From assembly GCF_029223865.1 (NCBI RefSeq), contig NZ_CP119520.1:6386001-6450000 (forward strand): DNA of 64,000 nt, in the 5' to 3' direction. The position numbers and the translations under genes were made by a program. The stretch is from Telluria mixta. Lineage in GTDB: Bacteria > Pseudomonadota > Gammaproteobacteria > Burkholderiales > Burkholderiaceae_D. The notes under the pieces were generated by a model, which saw nothing but the letters and a program-made list of their open reading frames with translations, did not search any database and had not been told where the DNA came from. How positions within the stretch are numbered: the first letter of the stretch is position 1; every line of letters begins with the position of its first letter. This document shows positions 1-7,908 of this stretch, piece after piece.

Positions 1-159
1 AAACTCTGGCTCGATCCGGGCCTGTCGCCCGAGCAGGCCATCGAACTGGCGCGCCATGCGGCCGTGCCTGCGGACGCCTTCGAGTGGTACAAGGTCAGCA
101 CGGCCGTGAACCGGGCCGGCGCGGACGGTCCGGAGATCGTCCGGCCTCTGGACGACTGA
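1..159 (+). CDS. SOS response-associated peptidase (SRAP/YedK family), C-terminal fragment
   Basis: The window opens inside a reading frame that runs 52 codons to a TGA. The fragment contains WLDP near its start, then WYKVSTAVNR and a closing EIVRPLDD. This W-L-x-P ... VS-x-x-VN ... P pattern is the usual C-terminus of SRAP (YedK/HMCES) proteins, which crosslink to abasic sites in single-stranded DNA through an N-terminal cysteine. The catalytic N-terminus lies outside the window, so activity cannot be judged. A 7-bp inverted repeat (188-194/203-209) follows the stop but has no T-run. The family call rests on a short C-terminal match. Confidence 0.6.
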   Translation, partial: KLWLDPGLSPEQAIELARHAAVPADAFEWYKVSTAVNRAGADGPEIVRPLDD

Positions 160-312
160 CGTATCCCCAATCAAACATTTCCTCTGGTCAGCCTCGAAAC
201 GAAGGCTGAGAACCATTTCGCAAACGCCGTTATGACCTATGTCGTATCGAATGTCGCAACCAAGCGCGGCGATCGATGGTCATACGAGACCACATGACGA
301 AAGGGTTGCGCA

Positions 313-683
313 ATGGGTGACTACCTGAGGATCCAAGAAATGTTGAAGGAAGGCGAAGCCTATGCCGGCCTGATACTCGGCAAGAACGGCGAGTCCGACT
401 ACCACCTGGTGCTGCTGCCGGACGAAGCGTCCGACGTCAGCTGGCCCGCCGCGCGCGAATGGGCTGCCGCGCAGCAGGGCGAGCTGCCGACACGGCGCGA
501 ACTTGCCCTGCTGTTCGCCAACATGCGCGAAGGTTTCGACCGTGTCTGGTACTGGTCGAGCGAGGCCCACGACACACGGCCGCAACTGGTCTGGGGCAGA
601 ACTTTGCCAGCGGCATCCAGACCGTGTATGGCCGTCCGTTCCGCGGGCATGCCCGTGCGATCCGGCGCATCGAGGCCGGATGA
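313..683 (+). pseudogene. DUF1566-like protein, frameshifted near codon 95
   Basis: From the ATG at 313 (AAAGGG ribosome-binding site 8 bases upstream) the frame reads a typical short DUF1566-like protein: WPAAREWAAAQQGELPTRRE, then LLFANMREGFDRVWYWSSE, then LVWG. The expected continuation, GQNFASGIQTVYGRPFRGHA and RAIRRIEAG, is present in the next frame and stops at 683. Restoring one base in the GGGGC run near 593-596 gives an uninterrupted 123-residue protein. As read, frame 1 instead runs with unrelated sequence to 891, over the end of the next gene. Such proteins are often phage- or prophage-associated, but nothing else here looks like phage. Either a base-calling deletion or a real recent frameshift fits. 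Confidence 0.65.
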
Positions 684-737
684 CGGTAACGGCAGGCGGC
701 GCGCCGCCTGCCGCATGGCAACTTCAGCTTTTACCTT

Positions 738-2183
738 TTATTTAGCCGCCTTCGCCTCGGTAAAGACGTTGGCGCGGCCGATCGGCTGGTCCATGTTGGC
801 CAGGAACCACGCCGTCGTCGCCATGACGGCAGCGTGGCGGCGCAGGTTTTCCGGATCCACCTTATCGAAGGTATCGGCAGGGGTATGGTGATAATTGAAA
901 TAGTCGGAGGAGTCGATCAACGGCTCGAAGCTCGGCACGCCCGAGTCCTCCAGGTCGTGCAGGTCGCCGGCGCCGACGACGTCATCGCGGCGGAATGCGC
1001 CCGCACCCATCGGATACAGGGCAGCCTGCAGCGGCGCCAGCAGCTTGGCGCCGGCCAGGCCGATGCCCGCGTGGATGCCGAACGGACGGCCCGAACCGCC
1101 GTCGTCCTCGTACGCCGCGAAATGCTTCCCGGCGAGCTTCTTGTTGACGGCGTCATACGTGTGCCCGCCGCGGCCGCCGTTCTCCTCGTTCATCCAGGCC
1201 ACGACGCGGATCGTGCGGCGCGCGTGATAGTCCAGCTTGCGCAGTGTATTGATCACTTCCATCGCGCTGACGACACCGGATGCGTCGTCGTTGGCGCCCG
1301 TCGCGAGGTCCCAGGAATCGAGGTGACCCGACACGAGGACGATCTCGTCGGCCTTGTCCGTGCCCGGCCAGTCGGCGATCACGTTGTAGCTGTCCGCATC
1401 CGGCAGGATCTGCGGCGTCAGGGTCAGGTGCATGGTGACGGGCCCGCGCTTCGACAGGCGCGCGATCAGCAGCGAATCCTCGATCGTCACGGCCGCCGCC
1501 GGGATGCGGGCATCGTCTTTGAGGAGGGTCGCGCCGGTGTGCGGGATGCGGTACGCGGCACCGCCGACGGCGCGCACGAGGGCCGCCGCCGCGCCCATTT
1601 CAGCCGCCATGCGCGGGCCGACCCCGCGGAAGGCGACGGCCTGGCCATACGCCGTACCGGCCAGGCCGCGGTCCGCCATGTTCTGGTCGAACGGCACGTC
1701 GAACAGGACGATGCGGCCTTTCACTTCGGCCGCGCGCGCCTTCAGTTCTTCGAACGTACGCACGACGATCACCGGCGCCGTGATGCCGGCGGCCGGGGTC
1801 GCACCCGATCCGCCCAGCGCGGTCAGCACGATCTTTTGCGTCACGCCGGCCGGACGGCCCTGGTAGTCGACGAGCGCCGCCTTCTCTTCGCCGCGCACCC
1901 AATGGGGCACCTTGATCGGCTGCAGCGTGACCTTGGCGCCCAGCTTGCGCAATTCGTCGGCGACCTGGGTCACGGCGGCAGCGGCGCCGGGCGAACCCGA
2001 GAGGCGCGGGCCGACGAGGTCCGTCAGGTCTTCCAGGCGCTGGTAGGCGTAATCGCTTTGCAGTGCCGTGTCGCGCACCCTGGCGAGCGCGGCCGGGTCA
2101 TTACCGGGAGTGGCGGCGTTCGCGGTACTGCCCAGCAGGCAGGCGGCGATCAGGCCCAAGGCGGGGAGACGGAGGCGATTCAT
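738..2183 (-). CDS. Exported M28 family zinc metallopeptidase
   Basis: I place the start at the ATG at 2183, giving 481 residues. It begins MNRLRLPALGLIAACLLGS, a clear signal peptide ending after ANA, with AAAGGA upstream; the 27 residues available further upstream do not look exported. A protease-associated (PA) domain lies roughly at residues 115-235. The M28 catalytic domain follows with its ligand motifs: VSGHLDSWDLATGANDDASG (His, Asp), MNEENG (catalytic and ligand Glu), an Asp in DLHDLEDSGVP and a final His in NYHHTPADT. Family members are aminopeptidases or carboxypeptidases acting in the periplasm or outside the cell. The substrate cannot be told. It lies downstream of the metallophosphoesterase gene on the same strand. 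Confidence 0.9.
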   Translation of the reverse strand: MNRLRLPALGLIAACLLGSTANAATPGNDPAALARVRDTALQSDYAYQRLEDLTDLVGPRLSGSPGAAAAVTQVADELRKLGAKVTLQPIKVPHWVRGEEKAALVDYQGRPAGVTQKIVLTALGGSGATPAAGITAPVIVVRTFEELKARAAEVKGRIVLFDVPFDQNMADRGLAGTAYGQAVAFRGVGPRMAAEMGAAAALVRAVGGAAYRIPHTGATLLKDDARIPAAAVTIEDSLLIARLSKRGPVTMHLTLTPQILPDADSYNVIADWPGTDKADEIVLVSGHLDSWDLATGANDDASGVVSAMEVINTLRKLDYHARRTIRVVAWMNEENGGRGGHTYDAVNKKLAGKHFAAYEDDGGSGRPFGIHAGIGLAGAKLLAPLQAALYPMGAGAFRRDDVVGAGDLHDLEDSGVPSFEPLIDSSDYFNYHHTPADTFDKVDPENLRRHAAVMATTAWFLANMDQPIGRANVFTEAKAAK

Positions 2184-2264
2184 GCTTGCAATCCTTTGGT
2201 CGGTGGAAAAACCAAAACGATAACGCATCCGATTGTTTTTGGGGAAATATATTGGCGTACTCAA

Positions 2265-3407
2265 TCACGCCCGGCCGGGCACGAGGCGCACGAGCGTGAT
2301 CTCGGACGGCGCGCCGAAGCGCTTCGGCGGTCCCCAGTACCCGGTGCCGCGGCTCGTGTACACCCACAGCGAGCGCACGCGGTTCAGGCCGGCAACGAAC
2401 GGTTGCTGCAGCGGGACGAACAGATTCCACGGGAAAAACTGGCCGCCGTGGGTGTGGCCGGACAATTGCAGGTCGAAGCCGGCATCGGCCGCGGCCGGCG
2501 CGGTGCGCGGCTGGTGGGCCAGCAGGATGCGCACGGCGACGTCGTCCGGCGCGCCGGCGGCGGCGAGGTGCGGGTCGCTCTTGTGGGCGGGATTGAAATG
2601 CTGCGCCGTGTAATCCGTGACGCCGGCGATCATCAGCTTCGCACCGCCGCGGCGCCGGATCACGTGCTCGTTCAGCAGCACGCGCAGGCCCAGGCGGCGC
2701 ACTTCCGCGATCCACTGCTCGGCGCCGGAATAATATTCATGGTTGCCGGTGACGAAGAACGTGCCGTCCGGCGCGGACAGGCGCGCCAGCGGTTCCGTGT
2801 GCATAGCCAGGCGCTGCACGCTGCCGTCGACGAGGTCGCCCGTGATCGCGATGGCGTCCGGCTTGAGCGCGTTGACCTTCGTGACGATGGCGTTCAGGTA
2901 TGGCCGGCGGATCGTCGGGCCCACGTGGATGTCGGAAATCTGTGCGATCGAATAGCCGTGCAGGTCTTCCGGCAAGCCGTCGATCGGCACCTCGACCTTG
3001 ACGACGCGCGCCACCCGGCGGGCGTTGATGAAGCCGATGCACGTGACGGCCAGCGCCAGCAGCGGCACGGCGACGGCGCTGTCGTGCGTAAACGCCGGGC
3101 CACCCGCGCCACCCACTGCAAGTGCCACCAGCACGAGATCGCGCAGCAAGGTCAGCACGAACAGCGAAGAAAACAGGCCCATCGCGAGCAGCCCGGCCCA
3201 CGTGAGGGGTTCGGACCAGCGCGTGCGGCGCAGGCTCGGCGCCACGAGGCCGATGCGTACGAGCGCGGCCGACGCAGCGAGGAACACCGCCCCCGCCAGC
3301 ATGCCGATGACACCGGCGTCCATCGCGGGCAAGAGCCGCAGGCCAATGTATGCGTGCAACAACAGGAGAATGGCAAGAATGGAAACGAAAGAACGCCGGC
3401 GCGCCAT
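2265..3407 (-). CDS. Membrane-anchored metallophosphoesterase (YaeI-like)
   Basis: The product has 380 residues from the ATG at 3407 (MARRRSFVSILAILLLL). An upstream frame extension exists but carries no recognisable sequence. The N-terminal third is hydrophobic, with about four membrane segments. The C-terminal two thirds carry the calcineurin-like set in order: QISDIHVGP (D-x-H), ITGDLVDGS (GD-x-x-D), VTGNHEYYS (GNH), LLAHQP and LSGHTHGGQF (GHTH). These bind a dinuclear metal centre. Relatives such as YaeI hydrolyse UDP-2,3-diacylglucosamine-type or other phosphodiesters at the membrane; the substrate here is not known. It is divergent from the glycine-zipper gene. Confidence 0.88.
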   Translation of the reverse strand: MARRRSFVSILAILLLLHAYIGLRLLPAMDAGVIGMLAGAVFLAASAALVRIGLVAPSLRRTRWSEPLTWAGLLAMGLFSSLFVLTLLRDLVLVALAVGGAGGPAFTHDSAVAVPLLALAVTCIGFINARRVARVVKVEVPIDGLPEDLHGYSIAQISDIHVGPTIRRPYLNAIVTKVNALKPDAIAITGDLVDGSVQRLAMHTEPLARLSAPDGTFFVTGNHEYYSGAEQWIAEVRRLGLRVLLNEHVIRRRGGAKLMIAGVTDYTAQHFNPAHKSDPHLAAAGAPDDVAVRILLAHQPRTAPAAADAGFDLQLSGHTHGGQFFPWNLFVPLQQPFVAGLNRVRSLWVYTSRGTGYWGPPKRFGAPSEITLVRLVPGRA

Positions 3408-3523
3408 GGTGGGGTCAATCAGTCGGTAACCCCTCCAAGATGGGGCGGCCTGCGGCGTCTGCAAGGGCAGCCTGTAACCGATGTTACCGGGGCGGAAGCA
3501 GATGTAATAATCTGTATTAACGC

Positions 3524-3552
3524 GTGGCAGCATACACGGGTGTATCTATGAT
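3524..3552 (+). promoter_or_regulatory. Sigma-70-like promoter of the glycine-zipper gene
   Basis: GTGGCA (-35, 4/6 matches) and TATGAT (-10, 5/6 matches) are separated by 17 bases. The -10 ends 61 bases before the ATG at 3614. This is the only good pair in the 206-bp divergent region 3408-3613. Confidence 0.5.
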
Positions 3553-3613
3553 GATTGCATGCCTGGCGTAGTTGTGATCATCCCGATCCCCGTTGAGGCG
3601 CAAGGAACTAACC

Positions 3614-4102
3614 ATGTTGAAGAAAAAATGCATTGGTGCCATGCTCCTGGCCGCAGCTGCCGTGTCCACCTCGGCAATGGCTGGCGATCGGGGTGTGAAT
3701 ACGGTCGTGGGTGCACTGGCCGGCGCCGCCATCGGCGGCAGCGTGGGTGGCCGGGACGGCGCGCTCGTCGGCGGTGCCATCGGCGCCGCGGTCGGCAATT
3801 CGGTCCGCACCAACGACGACTATTATTCCCGCAACCGTGGCTACGCCTACTCGAGCGGTTATTCGAACGGCTATTCCGGCGGCTATTACCAGTCGGCACC
3901 GGCCTACGTCGAGTCCCGTCCGGTCTATGTGCAACCGCGTCCGGTGTATGTGGAATCGCCCCGCTATTACTACAACTCCCGTCCGGACGTCGTCGTCGTC
4001 GAGCGGGGCCGCGGATACGACCACGACCGTGGCTGGCATCGCGGCCGGGATCGCGACCGCGGCGACTGGGACCGTGGCTACGACCGCGGCTGGCACCGCT
4101 GA
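3614..4102 (+). CDS. Exported glycine-zipper protein, Tyr/Arg-rich
   Basis: The protein has 162 residues. The start at 3614 follows AAGGA; an in-frame ATG 21 bases upstream lacks a ribosome-binding site. MLKKKCIGAMLLAAAAVSTS is a signal peptide ending at AMA. Residues about 28-62 are a glycine zipper (GALAGAAIGGSVGG, then LVGGAIGAAVGNSV), a fold of outer-membrane-associated lipoproteins and channel-like proteins, though no lipobox cysteine is present. The rest is low-complexity, rich in Tyr, Arg, Asp and Gly (YDHDRGWHRGRDRDRGDWDR). Its function is unknown; an envelope-stress or structural role is a guess. A strong terminator follows. Confidence 0.85.
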   Translation: MLKKKCIGAMLLAAAAVSTSAMAGDRGVNTVVGALAGAAIGGSVGGRDGALVGGAIGAAVGNSVRTNDDYYSRNRGYAYSSGYSNGYSGGYYQSAPAYVESRPVYVQPRPVYVESPRYYYNSRPDVVVVERGRGYDHDRGWHRGRDRDRGDWDRGYDRGWHR

Positions 4103-4118
4103 TCGTCGAACGAACCTC

Positions 4119-4147
4119 CAAAACCGCGCCTCGGCGCGGTTTTTTAT
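4119..4147 (+). terminator. Rho-independent terminator
   Basis: AACCGCGCC, a short TCGG loop and GCGCGGTT form a GC-rich stem followed by TTTTTTATT. It lies 17 bases after the glycine-zipper stop and overlaps the last bases of the convergent gene ending at 4144, so it may serve both directions (the stem is preceded by AAAA). Confidence 0.85.
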
Positions 4148-4539
4148 TGGGCGTTCGCGCGGAGCCCTGCCGGGACCGGCTCGCCGGCACGCGCGTCGGC
4201 CTTGAGCGCAAGCCACGTCCAGACGCCGCCGGCCAGGTCGACGAGGCCGAACAGCACGATCATCGGGCTGGCGAGCCCGAGCAGCGCGAACACGACGAAC
4301 GCGGCGCACACGAGCGCACGCGTGTAGACCGACGCTTCCAGGAACGGCCGGTGCCGCGCCCCGACCCACGCATAGATGCCGATGTTGAAGGCGAGGACGC
4401 CCGCGACGCGGATCCACACCTCGGCCGTAGGCGCGATCCCGAAGACCGACAACAGCACGTTCGGCGCCACGACGAGCACGGTACTGACGACGAAGACGTA
4501 GACGGCGAACACCCGGGCGCTGAATGTGGCTTTGGACAT
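4144..4539 (-). CDS. Small four-helix inner-membrane protein of unknown function
   Basis: This 131-residue protein starts at the ATG at 4539. It has four hydrophobic stretches: about residues 8-31 (VFAVYVFVVSTVLVVAP), 41-60 (VWIRVAGVLAFNIGIYAWVG), 76-92 and 94-115 (VLFGLVDLAGGVWTWLAL). A single Arg/His-rich loop (GARHRP) lies in the middle, and the C-terminus is polar. No catalytic motif is visible and I do not assign a family. A run of eight G (coding strand) sits immediately before the start codon, where length changes could alter translation. It is divergent from the kinase gene at 4652. Confidence 0.75.
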   Translation of the reverse strand: MSKATFSARVFAVYVFVVSTVLVVAPNVLLSVFGIAPTAEVWIRVAGVLAFNIGIYAWVGARHRPFLEASVYTRALVCAAFVVFALLGLASPMIVLFGLVDLAGGVWTWLALKADARAGEPVPAGLRANAQ

Positions 4540-4651
4540 GGCCCCCCCCGATAAGTTATGTACAAAACAATCTTGTCGACTTTAACACGTTTGCTGCCGC
4601 CCCCCGCTACCCGTCCCCGGGGCGGCACCGGCCGCCCGGTCGGGAGGACAC

Positions 4652-5593
4652 ATGGTCGAGGCAGGCGACATCATCACATTGACGGCGGGTGCCTGGTGCC
4701 TGCAGGCGCCGCTGGGCGGGTCCAGCTACGGCCAGGTATGGCGTGCGACATCCATGCTGGACGGCACGCCAGCCGCGGTGAAACTCGTCAACCGCGCGCA
4801 GATGGATCTCGCGCTGCCGCCGCAAAGGACCGTCTGGCGCGCGTGCTTCGAAGCCGAGATCGCGTTTCTTCGCGGACTGCAGCCATGGGACCAGCGCCAC
4901 ATCGTGCGCCTGCTCGACAGCGGCGAACACGACGGCCAGCCCGCGCTGGCGCTGGAACTCCTGGACGGCGACCTGGCCGCCCACCTGGCGACCCTGCGCA
5001 GCCGTGGCGACGGTCCCGGCATCGACCAGGCGCTCGCGTGGACGGCCCAGGTGAATACCGCGCTGGCGAAGGTCCACCAATACGGCTGGCGCTACCTGGA
5101 CCTGAAGCCGGCCAACCTGCTCGTCGACGCGCGCAGCGGCACGCTGAAGCTCGCGGACTTCGGCACCAATCGCCCCCTGCAGGACAGCGCCGCGCACTCT
5201 TACGCCGGCACTGCGGCCTGGCAGGCGCCGGAACAATTCTTTCCCGATGACGCCGGCCGCTACCGGACCGACGCGCGCAGCGATTACTTCGCCCTCGGTG
5301 CCCTGCTCTACTGGCTCGTCACCGGCATCCCGCTGCGCTTTTGCGCCGCGTGCGCCGACGCCTATCGGACCCATGGCACTGCGGGCGCCGCCGCGCTGCG
5401 CACACCCGCGATCCTCGCGCCGGACGAGATCGCGCTGTTCGCCGGCCATGCCCGCGCCGACGATGCGCCGGTGGCGCTGCTCCGTGCGCTGCTGGCACCG
5501 CGTCCGGAAGCGCGGCCCCGCCATGCGCTCGAGATCAGCCGCCTGATCGTCCGCGCCGCGGCCGGTGTGAACCCTCTGCGGAGCGCCGCATGA
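4652..5593 (+). CDS. Hanks-type Ser/Thr protein kinase (first kinase of the cluster)
   Basis: The 313-residue protein starts after GGGAGGA. It is a soluble kinase domain with no membrane segment or PASTA repeat. The glycine-rich loop reads LGGSSYGQVWRA (about 21-32); the ATP-binding Lys is in AAVKLV (about 44-49). The catalytic loop is YLDLKPANLL: Asp, Lys and Asn are kept but the usual H-R-D is L-D. DFGT is the metal-binding motif and GTAAWQAPE the P+1/APE segment. Its stop overlaps the start of the SEDS gene by ATGA, so the two are translationally coupled. By analogy with PknA/PknB it may phosphorylate the SEDS protein, the penicillin-binding protein or FHA partners nearby; that is inference. 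Confidence 0.88.
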   Translation: MVEAGDIITLTAGAWCLQAPLGGSSYGQVWRATSMLDGTPAAVKLVNRAQMDLALPPQRTVWRACFEAEIAFLRGLQPWDQRHIVRLLDSGEHDGQPALALELLDGDLAAHLATLRSRGDGPGIDQALAWTAQVNTALAKVHQYGWRYLDLKPANLLVDARSGTLKLADFGTNRPLQDSAAHSYAGTAAWQAPEQFFPDDAGRYRTDARSDYFALGALLYWLVTGIPLRFCAACADAYRTHGTAGAAALRTPAILAPDEIALFAGHARADDAPVALLRALLAPRPEARPRHALEISRLIVRAAAGVNPLRSAA

Positions 5594-7908
5594 ACCGCGC
5601 CCGCGTTTACGCCGGCGTGCTGCTCGCCGCCCTGTGCGCCCTGCAAATGCTCGCGCTGCTGCGCGCGCCGGCCGCGTGGCTGCCCGCGCAGGTGGCCGTC
5701 ACCGTCGCGCCCGGCGCGACGCTGGACGTCGACCACGCCGCCCTCGGCGCCCCCGCGGCGGACGGCGGCCGCCTGCGGCTGGGGCGCGACAAGGACGGCA
5801 GATGGTGGGCGGCGGACGACGGCACGGGCGCCCCGCTGCGCGTCCAGGACGGCACCCGCCAGTACCGCAGCGGCAGCGTCGTTCTCGCGCGCGGCCAGCA
5901 ATTCCAGCTCGGCGTGCTGCGCATGCGCGTCGACGCGGCCGACGCGAACGCCGTCGACCTCACGGCGGGCGGCACGCACTGGCACTACGACGGCGCCCTG
6001 CTGCGGCGCGACGGCGAGCCGCGACCGGCCTGCCCGGATGCCCGCCTGGGCACACGCCTCGCCGATGCATGGAACCGGATCGCCCCGCGCGCGCTGGCGT
6101 TCGGCCGCCCGCTCGTCTTCGGCGGCAACCTCGATTGCGGCAACCGCATCGCCGTCGCCGGCCTGTCCCTGCACGCCGCCGGCATCGTGCGCGACGAAGA
6201 AGGTTTTCGGATGAGCGCCGCGCCTTCGGTGCCGCTGCTGCTCGAAGAACATGACGACGTGGCCCTGCTGGCCGGCCGTCCGCTGCGCCTGGATGCCGGG
6301 CAGACGCTCGTCGCGGGCCGCACGCGCCTGCTGCTCGCGTCCGACGGCGACGTGCTGCGGATGCAGCCGGGCGGCCACGTCGCGCTGGTTGCCGACACGC
6401 AGAAGCGGCTGCCGGCCGGCGTCGCGTGGACGTGGACCCGGCGCGCGGCGTGGGACGTGCCCGCGCAGGCGACCGTGCCGTTCCTGGCCATCCTCGGCCT
6501 CGCGTGCGCGGCCGCGCTGTTCGTCAAAATGAAGGACAGCGTGCGCGCCGGCGCTGCGACCGGCGCGGCCCTGCTGCTGGCCGGCAGCGGCGCCGTCCTG
6601 TTCTGGCTGCAGCGTACGGGCGCACCGGCCGGCGCGGGCATCGGGCTGCTCGTGGCCTGGGCCGCGCTCGCGTTCGCGCTGCTGGCGCCGCGCCGTCTCG
6701 AACCCGTCCTCGCCGCCGCGCTGCCGCTGCTGGCACTGGGCCTGCTCGCCCAACTCGACCTGGGCCTCGGCGCACCCGATACCGCCTGGCTGCGCCACTT
6801 CCACAAGACGGCCGCGCTGCTCGCGCTGGGCGCGGGCGCCGCGACCCTGGCAGGCTTCCTGCGTCCCGCGCGGCCGCTGCCGCAGGCGCGCATCGAACTG
6901 GCGCTGTTGCTGCTGACGGGCGCCGCGCTCCTTGCACTGCTGCTGCAGGTCGCGTACGGCGACGAGACGGGCGTGTTCGACCTGCAGCCCGTGGAATTCG
7001 CGAAGCTGGCGCTGGCCGCGCTGTCCGCTCACTGCCTCGCGCTGGCCTGCGGGGACGGCCCGGCGCCGGGCGGCGCGTGGCGGCGCGGCCTGCGGCTCGC
7101 CGCGCCCGCACTGCTGTTCATGCTGCTGCTCGGCGTCGCACTGGTGCAGGTCGACGATTACTCTCCGCTCGTGCTGCTCGCGCTGTGGGCCGGCACGATG
7201 ATGCTGGCGCAGGCGCTGGCCACGCGCCGCCGCGGCACCGCACTGGTGTTGGCAGGCGTGGCGCTGGCGGCCGTGGCGACGGTAGCCCTGCTGCGCGGCG
7301 CGGGCGCGGACGGCATCGCGCGCTGGGATTTCTATGCCGACCGCTTCCTCGTGTGGCTCAACCCCGGCACGCATCCACACACGGGACAGCAGTTGCTGCT
7401 GGGCGCCCGCGCCATCGCGCAGGGCGGCTGGCGCGGCGCGGACGGCGCGTTCGGCCTCGCGGCGCTGGGCCTCGATCCGGGCTTCGCGCTGCGCATCCCG
7501 GCCGTGCAGGACGACTTCGCCGCGTCGTTCTTCCTGCAGCGTCACGGGCTGCTTGCTGCCGTCGGCCTGTGGCTGCTGCAGGCGCTGTTCCTCGCCGCGC
7601 TGCTGCGCCTCGCCGTACGCTGCTGGCTGGCCGGCGCGAACGCGCGCGACTTCCGCGTGGCGTGGCTCGCGCGCCTGCGCTGCTTCTTCCTGGCCGGCGG
7701 CGCCGCGTTCGCGTTCGGCCACTTCCTGCTGTCGTGGGGCACCAACCTCGCGATCTTCCCGGTGATGGGCCAGCCGATGAGCTTTCTGTCGGCGGGCGGC
7801 TCGCACCTGCTGTTTTTCATCTGCCCCCTGCTAGGTGCCGCTGCCGCCAGCAGCCAATCTTTAGAGGAGAACGAATCATGCCGGTCTACGTCCAACATGA
7901 AGCTCTAG
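5590..7908 (+). CDS. FtsW/RodA (SEDS) family peptidoglycan polymerase with large N-terminal extension
   Basis: The start ATG at 5590 overlaps the kinase stop; the product is 772 residues. After a first helix (about 6-24), residues 25-300 are a soluble region with an FHA-like stretch (RLRLGRDKDGRWWAADDGTG ... FQLGVLRMRV). From about residue 300 there are 10 or more helices with SEDS landmarks in order: LQPVEFAKLALAALSAH, VDDYSPLV, RFLVWLNPGTHPHTGQQLL with AIAQGGWRG, VQDDFAASFFLQRHG (the conserved catalytic Asp region) and PMSFLSAGGSHLLFF near the C-terminus. SEDS proteins polymerise lipid II with a cognate class B PBP; one is encoded at 22,533. Usual SEDS proteins have about 370-420 residues, so the extension is unusual. 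The 3' end overlaps the next gene by 31 bases. Confidence 0.88.
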   Translation: MNRARVYAGVLLAALCALQMLALLRAPAAWLPAQVAVTVAPGATLDVDHAALGAPAADGGRLRLGRDKDGRWWAADDGTGAPLRVQDGTRQYRSGSVVLARGQQFQLGVLRMRVDAADANAVDLTAGGTHWHYDGALLRRDGEPRPACPDARLGTRLADAWNRIAPRALAFGRPLVFGGNLDCGNRIAVAGLSLHAAGIVRDEEGFRMSAAPSVPLLLEEHDDVALLAGRPLRLDAGQTLVAGRTRLLLASDGDVLRMQPGGHVALVADTQKRLPAGVAWTWTRRAAWDVPAQATVPFLAILGLACAAALFVKMKDSVRAGAATGAALLLAGSGAVLFWLQRTGAPAGAGIGLLVAWAALAFALLAPRRLEPVLAAALPLLALGLLAQLDLGLGAPDTAWLRHFHKTAALLALGAGAATLAGFLRPARPLPQARIELALLLLTGAALLALLLQVAYGDETGVFDLQPVEFAKLALAALSAHCLALACGDGPAPGGAWRRGLRLAAPALLFMLLLGVALVQVDDYSPLVLLALWAGTMMLAQALATRRRGTALVLAGVALAAVATVALLRGAGADGIARWDFYADRFLVWLNPGTHPHTGQQLLLGARAIAQGGWRGADGAFGLAALGLDPGFALRIPAVQDDFAASFFLQRHGLLAAVGLWLLQALFLAALLRLAVRCWLAGANARDFRVAWLARLRCFFLAGGAAFAFGHFLLSWGTNLAIFPVMGQPMSFLSAGGSHLLFFICPLLGAAAASSQSLEENESCRSTSNMKL

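Noticed and set aside
188..209. Terminator after the first partial gene
   Set aside because: The 7-bp hairpin is real but no T-run follows on either strand.
834..3551. A 905-codon open frame on the + strand over the M28 peptidase and metallophosphoesterase genes
   Set aside because: It is antisense to two well-supported genes and its translation is an Arg/Gly/Ala/Gln mixture without domains, as expected from high-GC antisense frames.
5362..7806. An 814-codon open frame antisense to the SEDS gene, and similar long frames opposite other genes
   Set aside because: Composition is typical of shadow frames in GC-rich DNA (Gln/Arg/Ala-rich) and the + strand product has clear SEDS motifs.
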